Source of the DNA: Chromohalobacter beijerinckii | GTDB taxonomy: Bacteria; Pseudomonadota; Gammaproteobacteria; Pseudomonadales; Halomonadaceae | DNA length: 64,000 nt | Assembly: GCF_023061185.1 (NCBI RefSeq) | Contig: NZ_JAKGAK010000008.1 | Coordinates: 51,237 to 115,236 of the forward strand | Direction of reading: 5' to 3' | In this document: piece by piece, positions 42,987 to 51,199 of the stretch | How the letters are laid out: each line of letters starts with the position of its first letter | How positions within the stretch are numbered: position 1 is the stretch's first letter | Program-made: the position numbers and the translations under genes | Notes under the pieces: generated by a model | What the model saw: only the letters and a program-made list of their open reading frames with translations | What the model was told of the DNA's origin: nothing | Databases searched by the model: none

Positions 42987-44950
42987 GCGACGCGCAATAT
43001 TCCTTGATCCTGGAGGCGACGCCGCCTTCGCGCGAACGGGTGTTCGAGAGTCTGGCGTGGTGGGAGGCGCTGGGCTGGCTGCGCGCCTTGGATGCTCACT
43101 TCGTGCGCTTTCTCGCCGAACTCGACCCCGAGGCGCCGGCCGAGGTGCTGCTGGCGGCGGCGCTAGCCAGCCACCAGCTGGGGCGTGGTCATGTGTGCCT
43201 GGCGCTATCGCGTGCCTTGGCGGCGCCGCGCGATGTCCTCTCGCTGCCGCCGCTGGAAGAAAGCGCGCCGCAGACCGAGGTGCCGCTTCCCGAGGACTTC
43301 CTGCAGGGGCTGGATAGTGCCACCTGGGCCGCGCGATTGGCCGCTTCGCCGTTGGTGGCGCCACCCGGAGCGGGTACCACACCGCTGGTGCTGGCGGGCG
43401 AGCGGTTGTATCTACGTCGCTACTGGTCTGCCGAGCGAGCCGTGGCGGTGCATCTCGGCGAGCGTCTGGGGCGGCCCTTGCCGGTGGAGGCGTCGTTGGC
43501 CGAACCTCTGGCGCGGCTGTTTGCCGCGAACGCTACGCACGACGACACGCCGGATTGGCAGAAGGTGGCGTGCACGCTGGCGCTGCGCAACCGGCTGACG
43601 ATCATCTCCGGCGGCCCCGGTACCGGCAAGACCACGACAGTGACGCGGCTTTTGGCATTGCTTCAGACGCAGGCGCTGTCGTCGGCGGAGGCGACTCACG
43701 GTCTGCGTATCCAGTTGGCCGCGCCCACCGGCAAGGCGGCGGCGCGCTTGTCCGAGTCGATCGCTGGCGCGGTGAAGGATCTCGACGTCGGCGAGGACGT
43801 CAAGGCGGCCTTGCCCCGTGAGGCGTTGACGCTGCATCGTCTGCTGGGTGCGCGGCCGGATACGCGTCGTTTTCGCCATCACGCCGGGCATCCGCTGAGT
43901 CTCGACCTGTTGGTGGTGGACGAAGCCTCGATGGTGGATCTGGAGTTGATGGCCGCGCTACTCGAGGCCATGCCGCCCGAGGCGCGTCTGATTCTACTCG
44001 GCGACAAGGATCAGCTCGCCTCGGTGGAGGCTGGCTCGGTGCTTGGCGATCTCTGCGCCAATGCCCTGGACCATGGCTATTCGCCGCATGCCTGTGACGT
44101 TCTCGAGCGGCTGGCGGGGATCTCGATGACACCCGATGCCGCGTGCTCGCCGTTGGCCGATCACGTGGTCATGTTGCGCAAGAGCTACCGCTTCGATGCG
44201 CATAGCGGCATCGGCGCTCTGGCCGCGGCGACCAATGCCGGTGACGTCGCGGCGTTTCGCCGGGCGTGGGACGCGGGGTACGCGGATATCGACTGGCTAG
44301 CGGCGGCGCGCGACCAGATGGCCGTCGAGCGTGCCGCGCTGGCCGGCTATCGTGCGCTCTATCGGCGTATCGCGGCAGGCGCCACGGCGACGGAGGCGCT
44401 GGAACGGCTAGGGGACTTCCAGGTGCTGTGTGCCCTCAAACGTGGCCCCTGGGGTGTCGAGGGGCTCAACGCGCGTATCGCCACACGCCTGTGGCGGGAA
44501 GGTTTCATCGACGATCATCAGGGCTGGTACGCCGGACGCCCGGTGATGGTGACACGCAATGACCCGCAACTGGGGCTGTATAACGGCGACATCGGTATCG
44601 TCTTGCCCGACCCCGAGGCGCAGCAGCGTCTGCGGGTGTTCTTCGCGACCGCCGATGGTGCGCGGGCGGTGTTGCCTTCGCGTCTCGAGGCCTGCGAGAC
44701 GGTGTTCGCGATGACGGTGCATAAATCACAGGGCTCCGAGTTCGCCCACGTGCTGTTCGTCTTGCCCGAGCACGCCAACCCGATTCTAACCCGCGAGCTG
44801 GTGTATACCGGCATTACCCGCGCCAAGCGTCGGTTGACGCTGGCCGGCGGCGACGCGCGGGTCATGGACAGCGCCCTGCACCGACGCGTAGTGCGTGACA
44901 GCGGCTTCGCCGACTGGGTGGCGGCGCTGGAAGAGGAGGAGACCTCATGA
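42983..44950 (+). CDS. recD: Exodeoxyribonuclease V subunit alpha (RecD)
   Basis: This 655-residue 5'-3' helicase has Walker A ISGGPGTGKTTTVTRLL near residue 210, LAAPTGKAAARLSESI, Walker B LLVVDEASMVDLELM, LLGDKDQLASVEAGSVLGDL, YRFDAHSGIGALA and the C-terminal FAMTVHKSQGSEFAHVLFVLP and YTGITRAKRRL. It is the fast motor of RecBCD on the 5' strand. It is coupled by ATGA overlaps both to recB and to the creatininase-family gene that follows. Confidence 0.97.
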   Translation: MSDAQYSLILEATPPSRERVFESLAWWEALGWLRALDAHFVRFLAELDPEAPAEVLLAAALASHQLGRGHVCLALSRALAAPRDVLSLPPLEESAPQTEVPLPEDFLQGLDSATWAARLAASPLVAPPGAGTTPLVLAGERLYLRRYWSAERAVAVHLGERLGRPLPVEASLAEPLARLFAANATHDDTPDWQKVACTLALRNRLTIISGGPGTGKTTTVTRLLALLQTQALSSAEATHGLRIQLAAPTGKAAARLSESIAGAVKDLDVGEDVKAALPREALTLHRLLGARPDTRRFRHHAGHPLSLDLLVVDEASMVDLELMAALLEAMPPEARLILLGDKDQLASVEAGSVLGDLCANALDHGYSPHACDVLERLAGISMTPDAACSPLADHVVMLRKSYRFDAHSGIGALAAATNAGDVAAFRRAWDAGYADIDWLAAARDQMAVERAALAGYRALYRRIAAGATATEALERLGDFQVLCALKRGPWGVEGLNARIATRLWREGFIDDHQGWYAGRPVMVTRNDPQLGLYNGDIGIVLPDPEAQQRLRVFFATADGARAVLPSRLEACETVFAMTVHKSQGSEFAHVLFVLPEHANPILTRELVYTGITRAKRRLTLAGGDARVMDSALHRRVVRDSGFADWVAALEEEETS

Positions 44951-45780
44951 ATGCTTCATCGCCTGAAAATGCCGCGATCGGTGGCCTCGACTGGGCGTCG
45001 CTGAGCAGCCCCGAGTTGGCTCGGCGCGTAGGCCCGGAGAGCGTGGCGTTGTTGCCGCTAGGGGCTATCGAACAGCATGGCGCACATCTGCCGCTTTCCA
45101 CCGACGTGGATATCGCCGACGGCCTGGTCGCGGCGATGCGTGAACGTGTCGCGGTGTCGCGGGATTTGCTGATACTGCCCACGGTAGCGGTGGGGTCGAG
45201 TCTTGAGCATGGTGACTTCGCGGGCACCTTGAGTCTGACGCCGGAGATCGCCATTGCGCACCTGGTGGATATCGGCGCCAGCGTGGCGCGTGCGGGGATC
45301 CGGCGCCTGGTGCTGTTCAATAGCCATGGCGGCAACAAGGCGGTGGTCGATTTAGCGGCACTCAAGTTACGCGAGCGCCATGGCTTGCTGGTAGTCAAGG
45401 CGAATTACTTTCGCTTCACGCCGCCCGATGATGCGCTGCCTGCCGAGGAGTTGCGCCATGGGCTGCATGGCGGCGCGCTGGAAACCGCGATGATGATGCA
45501 TCTGGCGCCGCACAAGGTACGCCAGGCCGAGCTAGGCGAGGCCGTCTCGCTAGGGGCTCACCAGGAACGCGCCGGGCGCACGCTACTCCCCGAGGGCGAT
45601 GCCGGTTTCGCCTGGATGGCGCAGGATCTGCACCCCAGCGGCGTGGTGGGCAACGCGACCCTGGCCACGCCGGCCATGGGGGAACGGCTGGTTGCTCATT
45701 TCGCTGCGCGCCTGGCGAGCGTGATCGAGGAAGCCCACTGCTTCGATCTGGCCCAACTGCGCGAAAGCTCGCCGCAGTGA
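44947..45780 (+). CDS. Creatininase-family amidohydrolase
   Basis: The 277-residue protein has the creatininase metal site: Glu and His in PLGAIEQHGAHLPLSTDVDIA, Asp and His in LEHGDFAGTLSL, NSHGGNKAVVDLAA, and Glu in HGLHGGALETAMMM. The family includes creatinine amidohydrolase, archaeal FAPy deformylase ArfB (riboflavin/F420 pathway) and mycofactocin MftE. It overlaps recD by ATGA, so it is co-transcribed with recCBD, but it faces GTP cyclohydrolase II with stops 13 bp apart. Because family members act on formylamino-pyrimidine intermediates made from GTP, it may belong functionally to the neighbouring GTP-derived pathway. Substrate is unproven. Confidence 0.87.
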   Translation: MNASSPENAAIGGLDWASLSSPELARRVGPESVALLPLGAIEQHGAHLPLSTDVDIADGLVAAMRERVAVSRDLLILPTVAVGSSLEHGDFAGTLSLTPEIAIAHLVDIGASVARAGIRRLVLFNSHGGNKAVVDLAALKLRERHGLLVVKANYFRFTPPDDALPAEELRHGLHGGALETAMMMHLAPHKVRQAELGEAVSLGAHQERAGRTLLPEGDAGFAWMAQDLHPSGVVGNATLATPAMGERLVAHFAARLASVIEEAHCFDLAQLRESSPQ

Positions 45781-45793
45781 GCGGTACGTCACG

Positions 45794-46942
45794 TCATTCG
45801 AGCGAGCCCGACGTATCGTGACGCGGGGCGCGTCTGTCGGTGACGCCCGAGGGCTCTAGCACGTCCTCTAGCCAGTGCCCGGCGCGTTCTGCCTTGGCGC
45901 TCAGGTAGCGCCGGTTGTGCTCGTTGAGCTTGCCATAGCAGGCCTGGCGGCCGACCACCTCGACACCGCCTCGGCTCATGGCGTCGATCTTGCCGGGATT
46001 GTTGGTCAGCAGCTCGATGCGCGTGACGGCAAGGGCCTCGAGCATCTGCAGCGCGACATGATAGCGGCGTTCGTCGTCGCCGAAGCCCAGCACCTGGTCG
46101 GCGTCGACGGTATCCAGGCCGTCGTCCTGCAGGTGGTAGGCCCGCAGCTTGTTGGCCAGGCCGATACCGCGCCCTTCCTGGGCGAGATACAACAGGATGC
46201 CGCCGCCACGTTCGCGAATAGCCGCCACGCTGGTGCGTAACTGTTCGCCGCAATCGCAGCGCAGGCTACCGAACAAATCGCCCGTCAGGCAGGCCGAGTG
46301 CAGGCGCACGGGTACGGGGTCCGCCCATTCGGCGGGGTCGCCGACGAGTACTGCCAGATGCTCGCGCAGACCGTCGCTCTCACGAAACAGCACAAATCGC
46401 GTGCGCTCGGCCTCGGCCAGTGGGATCTCCGCTTCGCTGATGCGCTTGAGCGAGGTCATGTCGCCTTCGTCGTAGCGTTGTACGTCTTCGAGTGACACGG
46501 CCAATAAGGTGCCGTCGGCGATGAGGGCATCTACCGCCTCGCGGCGCGCCGGGGCCACTGTGGCACTCAAAGCGGCGGGCACCAAAAGTCCACGTCGCAT
46601 CAAGCCCAGCGCCGCGGTCTCCGCCGGCGTGGCGGGTTGCGACGCCTTTGGTGTGTCGGCCTCGGCCGCCATGGCCCAAGCGATGACATCGCCAGCACGA
46701 TGGTCCACGCTTAGCGGCAGATGTACGGCGTGGGATGCGCTGGGCATCGACGCGCCGAGGCGGGCATGCCGATGCTCGGTAATCACCAGACCGGGCGCGT
46801 GGCCGGCCAGGGTGGCGAGCGATGTTAGGGTGTCGTCGTCGATGCCTTCCAGTGGCTGGACCAAGACGTCGTCTTGTGGAGTGCGCAGCACGACCGGCAA
46901 GCCGCGGCGCAAGTCGAAGATCGTACGTTCTACCTGTCTCAT
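45794..46942 (-). CDS. GTP cyclohydrolase II with N-terminal extension domain
   Basis: The 382-residue protein has a C-terminal GTP cyclohydrolase II domain (about 170-365): zinc ligands in HSACLTGDLFGSLRCDCGEQL, GRGIGLANKLRAYHLQD, LGFGDDERRYHVALQML and LTNNPGKIDAM. The Tyr of RAYHLQD, equivalent to E. coli RibA Tyr105, is present, so the enzyme should release formate and give the 2,5-diamino pyrimidinone. The N-terminal 170 residues resemble a degenerate RibB-like domain lacking its catalytic motifs. E. coli RibA is only about 196 residues. GGAGAGG precedes the ATG. It is divergent from the RibD-type reductase across 83 bp, suggesting a dedicated pathway, although a housekeeping riboflavin role cannot be excluded. 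Confidence 0.88.
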   Translation of the reverse strand: MRQVERTIFDLRRGLPVVLRTPQDDVLVQPLEGIDDDTLTSLATLAGHAPGLVITEHRHARLGASMPSASHAVHLPLSVDHRAGDVIAWAMAAEADTPKASQPATPAETAALGLMRRGLLVPAALSATVAPARREAVDALIADGTLLAVSLEDVQRYDEGDMTSLKRISEAEIPLAEAERTRFVLFRESDGLREHLAVLVGDPAEWADPVPVRLHSACLTGDLFGSLRCDCGEQLRTSVAAIRERGGGILLYLAQEGRGIGLANKLRAYHLQDDGLDTVDADQVLGFGDDERRYHVALQMLEALAVTRIELLTNNPGKIDAMSRGGVEVVGRQACYGKLNEHNRRYLSAKAERAGHWLEDVLEPSGVTDRRAPRHDTSGSLE

Positions 46943-46984
46943 GAGCCTCTCCTTGGTTTTTGCGCGTCGTAATGCTTCGATGAC

Positions 46985-46996
46985 GTGTCATGACAC
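46985..46996. promoter_or_regulatory. Palindrome between GTP cyclohydrolase II and the reductase
   Basis: GTGTCATGACAC is a perfect 12-bp palindrome in the 83-bp divergent region, placed to control both genes. The regulator is unknown. Confidence 0.5.
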
Positions 46997-47025
46997 TTTC
47001 GTTGGCACACGGCACGGGAGACCGT

Positions 47026-47859
47026 ATGAGCCTTGCGATACTCGATGTGGCGCTGGCCTGGCAAGGGATTTGTGAGGCTCGACGCCAGGATTGGGATGCC
47101 CACGCGGCGTTGACGCTGGCGAGCGGCCGGCTGCGAATCTGGCGCGGCGGCGCCTGGCAGGCCGAGGACCCGGTCACGGCGGAGGCGACGGCGCTGCTCG
47201 ATAGCCTGTTGCCGAGCAGTGCCACGTCCGGGCGTTTCGTCATCGCGCAACTCGGGCAGAGCCTCGATGGACGTATCGCCACGGTCAGCGGTGCTTCGCA
47301 CTACGTCACTGGCGAGGCGAGCCGCGTGCATTTGCATCGCCTGCGCGCACTGGTCGATGCCGTGGTGATCGGAGCGGGGACGGCCTGTGCCGACGATCCG
47401 CAGCTCACCGTGCGACATGAGACGGGGGATAACCCGGTACGCGTGATTCTCGATCCCAATGGCCGCGTGCCCGCGACCAGTGGTGTACTCCAGCGCGGCG
47501 ATGCCCCGACGTTGCATATCACCCGGCATCCGTTGCCGCGCGAAACCCTGGGCGCCCATGTCGAATCGCTGGTACCCGATGGCGCGGCCGACCTGACGCC
47601 GTCGGCGCTGCTCGATACCCTGGCGGCACGTGGGCTTCGTCGCGTGCTCATCGAGGGCGGTGGACAGACCGTGTCGCGCTTCTTGGCAGACGGTCAGCTC
47701 GATCGCCTGCATGTCGTGGTGGCGCCGTTGTTGATCGGCTCGGGGCGCCCGGCCGTGAGCCTGGCCGAGATCGAGACCCTCGACGCTGCGCTGCGTCCGC
47801 CATGTCGTACGTTTGCGATGGGCGACGACACCTTGTTCGATCTGGCACTGCGTAAGTGA
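47026..47859 (+). CDS. Stand-alone RibD C-terminal-type reductase (DHFR fold)
   Basis: The 277-residue protein consists of about 65 unfamiliar N-terminal residues and a RibD C-terminal reductase domain: AQLGQSLDGRIATVSGASHYVTG, LHRLRALVDAVVIGAGTACADDPQLTVR, RVILDPNGRVP, RRVLIEGGGQTVSRFL and HVVVAPLLIGSGRPAV. Such domains use NADPH to reduce the ribosyl group of the GTP cyclohydrolase II product. The usual deaminase domain of bacterial RibD is absent, as in archaeal/fungal reductases. I chose ATG 47026, which has GGGAG five bases upstream, over ATG 46990, which has none and lies in the palindrome. It is divergent from GTP cyclohydrolase II and convergent with the flippase-like gene. Confidence 0.87.
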   Translation: MSLAILDVALAWQGICEARRQDWDAHAALTLASGRLRIWRGGAWQAEDPVTAEATALLDSLLPSSATSGRFVIAQLGQSLDGRIATVSGASHYVTGEASRVHLHRLRALVDAVVIGAGTACADDPQLTVRHETGDNPVRVILDPNGRVPATSGVLQRGDAPTLHITRHPLPRETLGAHVESLVPDGAADLTPSALLDTLAARGLRRVLIEGGGQTVSRFLADGQLDRLHVVVAPLLIGSGRPAVSLAEIETLDAALRPPCRTFAMGDDTLFDLALRK

Positions 47860-47884
47860 CGCGATGCGATGCATGGTGACCTCC

Positions 47885-48838
47885 TCAGGGCTTGCCCGGC
47901 AGCGAGTCCGTGGCGGCCGAGGCGTGGTGAGGTGGGCGTCGCACGCCCAGCAGCCAGGCCCCCGGTAGGCTCGAGACCAGCACGATGACGCCGTAGACCA
48001 TCGAGATGGCCACGCCCTGCGCGGGATCGAGCCCGGCCCCCATCCACACCAAGGCGGCGGCGCTTTCGCGCAGCCCCCAACCGGCCACCGAGAGCGGGAT
48101 CGCCATGACCATGAGCACTGGCGGGATCAAGGGTAGAAGGGTGCCCAAGGCGATATCTGCGCCGATGGCCCGGGCGGCGATGGCATAAATCGCGATGTAG
48201 CTAGCTACCACGCCCAACGAACTGATGCATTGCCAAAGCCACATGCGCGAGGCGACTAGGGCGGCGCCGAGATCGTCCAGCGTATCGCGCAGCCAGGCCG
48301 GCGGACGACGATATCCCCAGATCCCCAGGGCGCCCAGTATGGCTATTCCCGCTAACAAGACTCCGGGCGCATTAGCCAGCCGGGCAAAGCCACCGAGCAC
48401 GCTGTCGCGCAAGGCCGGCGAGGCCAGCAGCGCCGCGATGGCGATCAATGCCAGCATCAGTTGTCCCGAGAGACGTTCGATGATGACGGCGCGCCAGGCC
48501 CGTGGGCGGTCGCTGCTCGTCCGGGCATGGCGCCAGGCCCGAGAGGCATCGCCTACGATGCCGCCGGGAAGGACCTGATTGAGGAACGTGGCCGCGTAGT
48601 ATTCCGCTACGGCGCGCCGTAACGGCAGTGTCAGCCCCATGCGACGGGCGGTCAGTCGCCAGCGCCAGGCGGAGAGCACGACCTGGGGCACGCTGAGGGC
48701 CAGTGCCAACAACAGCCAGCCTGGTGCGGGAGCAACGAAGGCGTCACGCAGTGCTTGGGCATCGAGTTGCCAGGCAAGCACTCCGATCAGCACCAGGCTG
48801 ACGCCCAGGCGTGCGAGGGTTGCGTTAGCGGGACGCAT
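47885..48838 (-). CDS. Flippase-like membrane protein (LPG synthase transmembrane-region/UPF0104 family)
   Basis: This 317-residue inner-membrane protein has about eight hydrophobic segments and the family motif NQVLPGGIVGDASRAWR near residue 88, with SVAGWGLRESAAALVW in the C-terminal half. It corresponds to the membrane half of lysylphosphatidylglycerol synthase (MprF flippase domain) and to UPF0104 proteins, without an aminoacyl-transferase domain. ATG 48838 overlaps the end of the methyltransferase gene by 14 bp and has CGGAG upstream. It is last in a five-gene operon, so it may move or hold a lipid-linked product made by the upstream enzymes. Confidence 0.82.
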   Translation of the reverse strand: MRPANATLARLGVSLVLIGVLAWQLDAQALRDAFVAPAPGWLLLALALSVPQVVLSAWRWRLTARRMGLTLPLRRAVAEYYAATFLNQVLPGGIVGDASRAWRHARTSSDRPRAWRAVIIERLSGQLMLALIAIAALLASPALRDSVLGGFARLANAPGVLLAGIAILGALGIWGYRRPPAWLRDTLDDLGAALVASRMWLWQCISSLGVVASYIAIYAIAARAIGADIALGTLLPLIPPVLMVMAIPLSVAGWGLRESAAALVWMGAGLDPAQGVAISMVYGVIVLVSSLPGAWLLGVRRPPHHASAATDSLPGKP

Positions 48839-49691
48839 GGGCTGGCTCCGGGGCGGCGAACAGGTCGCGGTGCCCGACGTACAGGTCGAGATGACCCCGG
48901 TCGAGGGCCTCCCGGCGGCGTTGCCACCAGCGCTCGATGCGCTGGCGATCATGGGGAGCTTGCTCACGGGCGGCGGCGGCCCAGCCGTCGATGAGGCTCA
49001 GCGCCAGGGGGCGCTGAGCTGGCGTCAGGTGCCAGGGACTTTCAGCGTCGGCGATGTGAAAGCCTCTGGTGGTAAAGGCTTGGATCAATGCTTGGGGTGC
49101 CGTGGTGCCAAGCGCAGGGCCGAGGCCCTTGTCGCGGCGTTGATGCGCGGCGAGTGTCTCGAAGAGCCAGGCATCTTCAGCATCATTGACCACTACATCA
49201 TCGGCCTGGAAACGAATGTTGCCGTCCACGCTTAGCGTGATCAGTATCGCGGTGCGATGAGTCGCGCAGGCGTCGGCCAGGGTCTCGACCCAGGTGGCGC
49301 TGACCAAATCGCACAGCGCCGAGGCGGTAACGAGGTCGATATCGGCGAACCATGATGCTTCGAGCGCATGCAGGTCGCGCTGGTGTGTGGTCACGTGGAT
49401 GGGCATGCCCGCGTTATCGCGCAAGGGCTGACAGCGCCCCACGGCATGCCCGAGCAGAGAATCGTCATGATCGACCAGGTGCCAGTGCTGGGGGCCGGGC
49501 AAGCGAGGCGCGAGATAGCGCACATTGGCACCACTGCCACTGCCAAGATCGAGTAATTGCCAGGGTGCGTGACCTCTACGTGCGGCAAGCCAGTCGCTGG
49601 CGGCCTGCAAGGGGACCGCAGCGCGAGCGTCGTGATCGGCCTGCTCGCGCCTCGCCAGCCAAGACTCGCTGAACGTACCGGCGGCGTTCAT
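48825..49691 (-). CDS. Class-I SAM-dependent methyltransferase
   Basis: The 288-residue protein has SAM motif I LLDLGSGSGANVRYLAPRL (near residue 45), an acidic motif II in LVDHDDSLLGHA, and DIDLVTASALCDLVS as motif IV region. The C-terminal 80 residues are rich in Arg, Trp and His (RIERWWQRRREALDRGHLDLYVGHRDLF). ATG 49691 overlaps the glycosyltransferase stop by ATGA; the gene then overlaps the flippase-like gene by 14 bp. The acceptor is unknown; position between a glycosyltransferase and a flippase suggests modification of a glycosylated intermediate. Confidence 0.83.
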   Translation of the reverse strand: MNAAGTFSESWLARREQADHDARAAVPLQAASDWLAARRGHAPWQLLDLGSGSGANVRYLAPRLPGPQHWHLVDHDDSLLGHAVGRCQPLRDNAGMPIHVTTHQRDLHALEASWFADIDLVTASALCDLVSATWVETLADACATHRTAILITLSVDGNIRFQADDVVVNDAEDAWLFETLAAHQRRDKGLGPALGTTAPQALIQAFTTRGFHIADAESPWHLTPAQRPLALSLIDGWAAAAREQAPHDRQRIERWWQRRREALDRGHLDLYVGHRDLFAAPEPAHASR

Positions 49692-50737
49692 GGGGCGCCT
49701 CGTTGCAAGGCGGCGGCGAAGGCCGCACCGACCTGCGACCAATCGCGCAGCGAGGCTCGTGCGCGTTCGGCACCTTCGCGCCATGTCTGGCGCGCGTGCG
49801 GGTCGCCGAGCATCTCGCGCAGGGCACCAGCGAGCGCGGTGATATCACCGGCTGGCACCTTGAGGCCGGCATCGTCGGGCAGGGTATGTGCTAACGCCCC
49901 TCCGGTGGTGGTGACTACGGGAAGGGCATGTGCCAGGGCCTCGCTGACGACCATGCCGTAGCCTTCGTAATGCGAGGGCAACACGAAGATATCACTGGCG
50001 TGATAGGCCTCGTCCAGAGCATCGGCGGGTCGCTCGCCGAGCAAGTGGATGCGTTCTTCCAGGCCATGGGCGGCGATACGCGATTTAACGCGCTCTACAT
50101 GCGCCGGTGCCCGATCCAGACCACCGATGCAGTCGCATGTCCAGGGCAGGTCGGTCAGCATGGCCAGCGCTTCGACGAGCACATCATGCCCCTTGCGCGG
50201 AGTGACCGTAGCCACGCACAAAAGGCGAGGCACCTCAGCATTGCCACGTGCCGGTGCGGCGCGCATCACGCCGGGTTCGACCACGTGCAAGCGTTCGGCG
50301 GTGACGCCGAAATCGGCGAGGCGGCGAGCGGTGAACGCACTGGTGACGATGACATCGCGCACGGCCGACAGCGCCCGGGTTTCGCTGATCAAGAAGCGCT
50401 CGCGTTCGGCGTCGCCAAGACCGGTTTCGTCGGCGAGCGGATGATGAACCAGGGCGGTGAGCGTCAAGCGCTGGGCATGGGCCTCGAGCACGTCGGGCAA
50501 CCCGCCCATCGCGAGTCCATCGATGATCACATGGGCGCCCTCGGGCCGGGCCGCCAAGGCATTTTCCAGTGCCTTTTTCGCCGCGGTATCGGGCTCGGGA
50601 AAACGTCCCTCGAGGCCGATGACCTCGACCGGCCAGCCATGTTCGCGCAGGGCCGTGACGACGCGTGCATCGTAGACGTAGCCGCCGGTCAACTGCGCTG
50701 GGTCGCCGGCGACGATCAGTGTTACGGGGTGGCTCAT
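49688..50737 (-). CDS. Family 4 glycosyltransferase
   Basis: This 349-residue GT-B fold enzyme has [18 protein letters not shown] at the N-terminus (a loop for acceptor and nucleotide), [20 protein letters not shown] at the start of the second Rossmann domain, and the GT4 E-x7-E segment [20 protein letters not shown]. It is coupled by ATGA overlaps to the pterin-synthase homologue upstream and the methyltransferase downstream, so it probably glycosylates the product of this pathway. Sugar donor and acceptor cannot be read from sequence. Confidence 0.87.
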   Translation of the reverse strand: MSHPVTLIVAGDPAQLTGGYVYDARVVTALREHGWPVEVIGLEGRFPEPDTAAKKALENALAARPEGAHVIIDGLAMGGLPDVLEAHAQRLTLTALVHHPLADETGLGDAERERFLISETRALSAVRDVIVTSAFTARRLADFGVTAERLHVVEPGVMRAAPARGNAEVPRLLCVATVTPRKGHDVLVEALAMLTDLPWTCDCIGGLDRAPAHVERVKSRIAAHGLEERIHLLGERPADALDEAYHASDIFVLPSHYEGYGMVVSEALAHALPVVTTTGGALAHTLPDDAGLKVPAGDITALAGALREMLGDPHARQTWREGAERARASLRDWSQVGAAFAAALQRGAP

Positions 50738-51132
50738 ATCGCGCCCTCGTAATTCGCCCAGGCGATATGCGATTCATGCAGCGTGACGCCGAGGGCCGTC
50801 AGGCCATGCCCGGTCTCGCCGAGTTCGCCCTGGCGGATGGCGTGGGCGAGGCGCTCGAAAACCACCTTGGCCATGAACTCGGTGGTGGTGTTGTGCCCTT
50901 GGAATTCGGGCACATCGTCGAGATTGTTGAAATTGAGCTCACTCAGTACTCGGGAAAGCGTCTGGCTGGCCAGGCCAATATCGACGACGAGATCGTCGCG
51001 GTCGAGTTCAGGGCGCTTGAAGGCGACATCGACCACATAGGTGGCACCGTGCAAGCGTTGCGCGGGTCCGAAGATCTCGCCGTTGAAGCTATGCGCGATC
51101 ATGAAATGGTCTCTAACCGTCAGGGTGAACAT
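50734..51132 (-). CDS. Aberrant 6-pyruvoyl-tetrahydropterin synthase/QueD homologue
   Basis: The 132-residue protein has the T-fold of the COG0720 family: FMIAHSFNG near the N-terminus, strand [26 protein letters not shown], the [19 protein letters not shown] segment (usual form NPTxE) and LHES with the conserved Glu near the C-terminus. The canonical Cys-x3-His-Gly-His site is altered: [11 protein letters not shown] has no catalytic Cys, and the second zinc His is Ala. It is therefore unlikely to be QueD and probably catalyses another step on a pterin-like intermediate. AAGGAG precedes the ATG; the end overlaps the glycosyltransferase gene by ATGA. Confidence 0.84.
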   Translation of the reverse strand: MFTLTVRDHFMIAHSFNGEIFGPAQRLHGATYVVDVAFKRPELDRDDLVVDIGLASQTLSRVLSELNFNNLDDVPEFQGHNTTTEFMAKVVFERLAHAIRQGELGETGHGLTALGVTLHESHIAWANYEGAI

Positions 51133-51199
51133 CCGTGTGCTCCTTATGTGTATTACCGGCTATGTGTATGACTTGGATTGCCTTCGCATGGCGGTAGCG

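Noticed and set aside
35602..44950. Possible phage or mobile island around recCBD
   Set aside because: All genes are housekeeping, with uniform composition and tight coupling; no integrase, att site, tRNA or repeat was seen.
45794..46942. Calling this gene ribBA with active DHBP synthase
   Set aside because: The N-terminal domain lacks the recognisable acidic and His-rich motifs of RibB; only the cyclohydrolase II domain is supported.
50734..51132. Calling this gene queD (queuosine pathway)
   Set aside because: The catalytic Cys and one zinc His are missing, and no other queuosine genes are nearby; the operon partners point to a different product.
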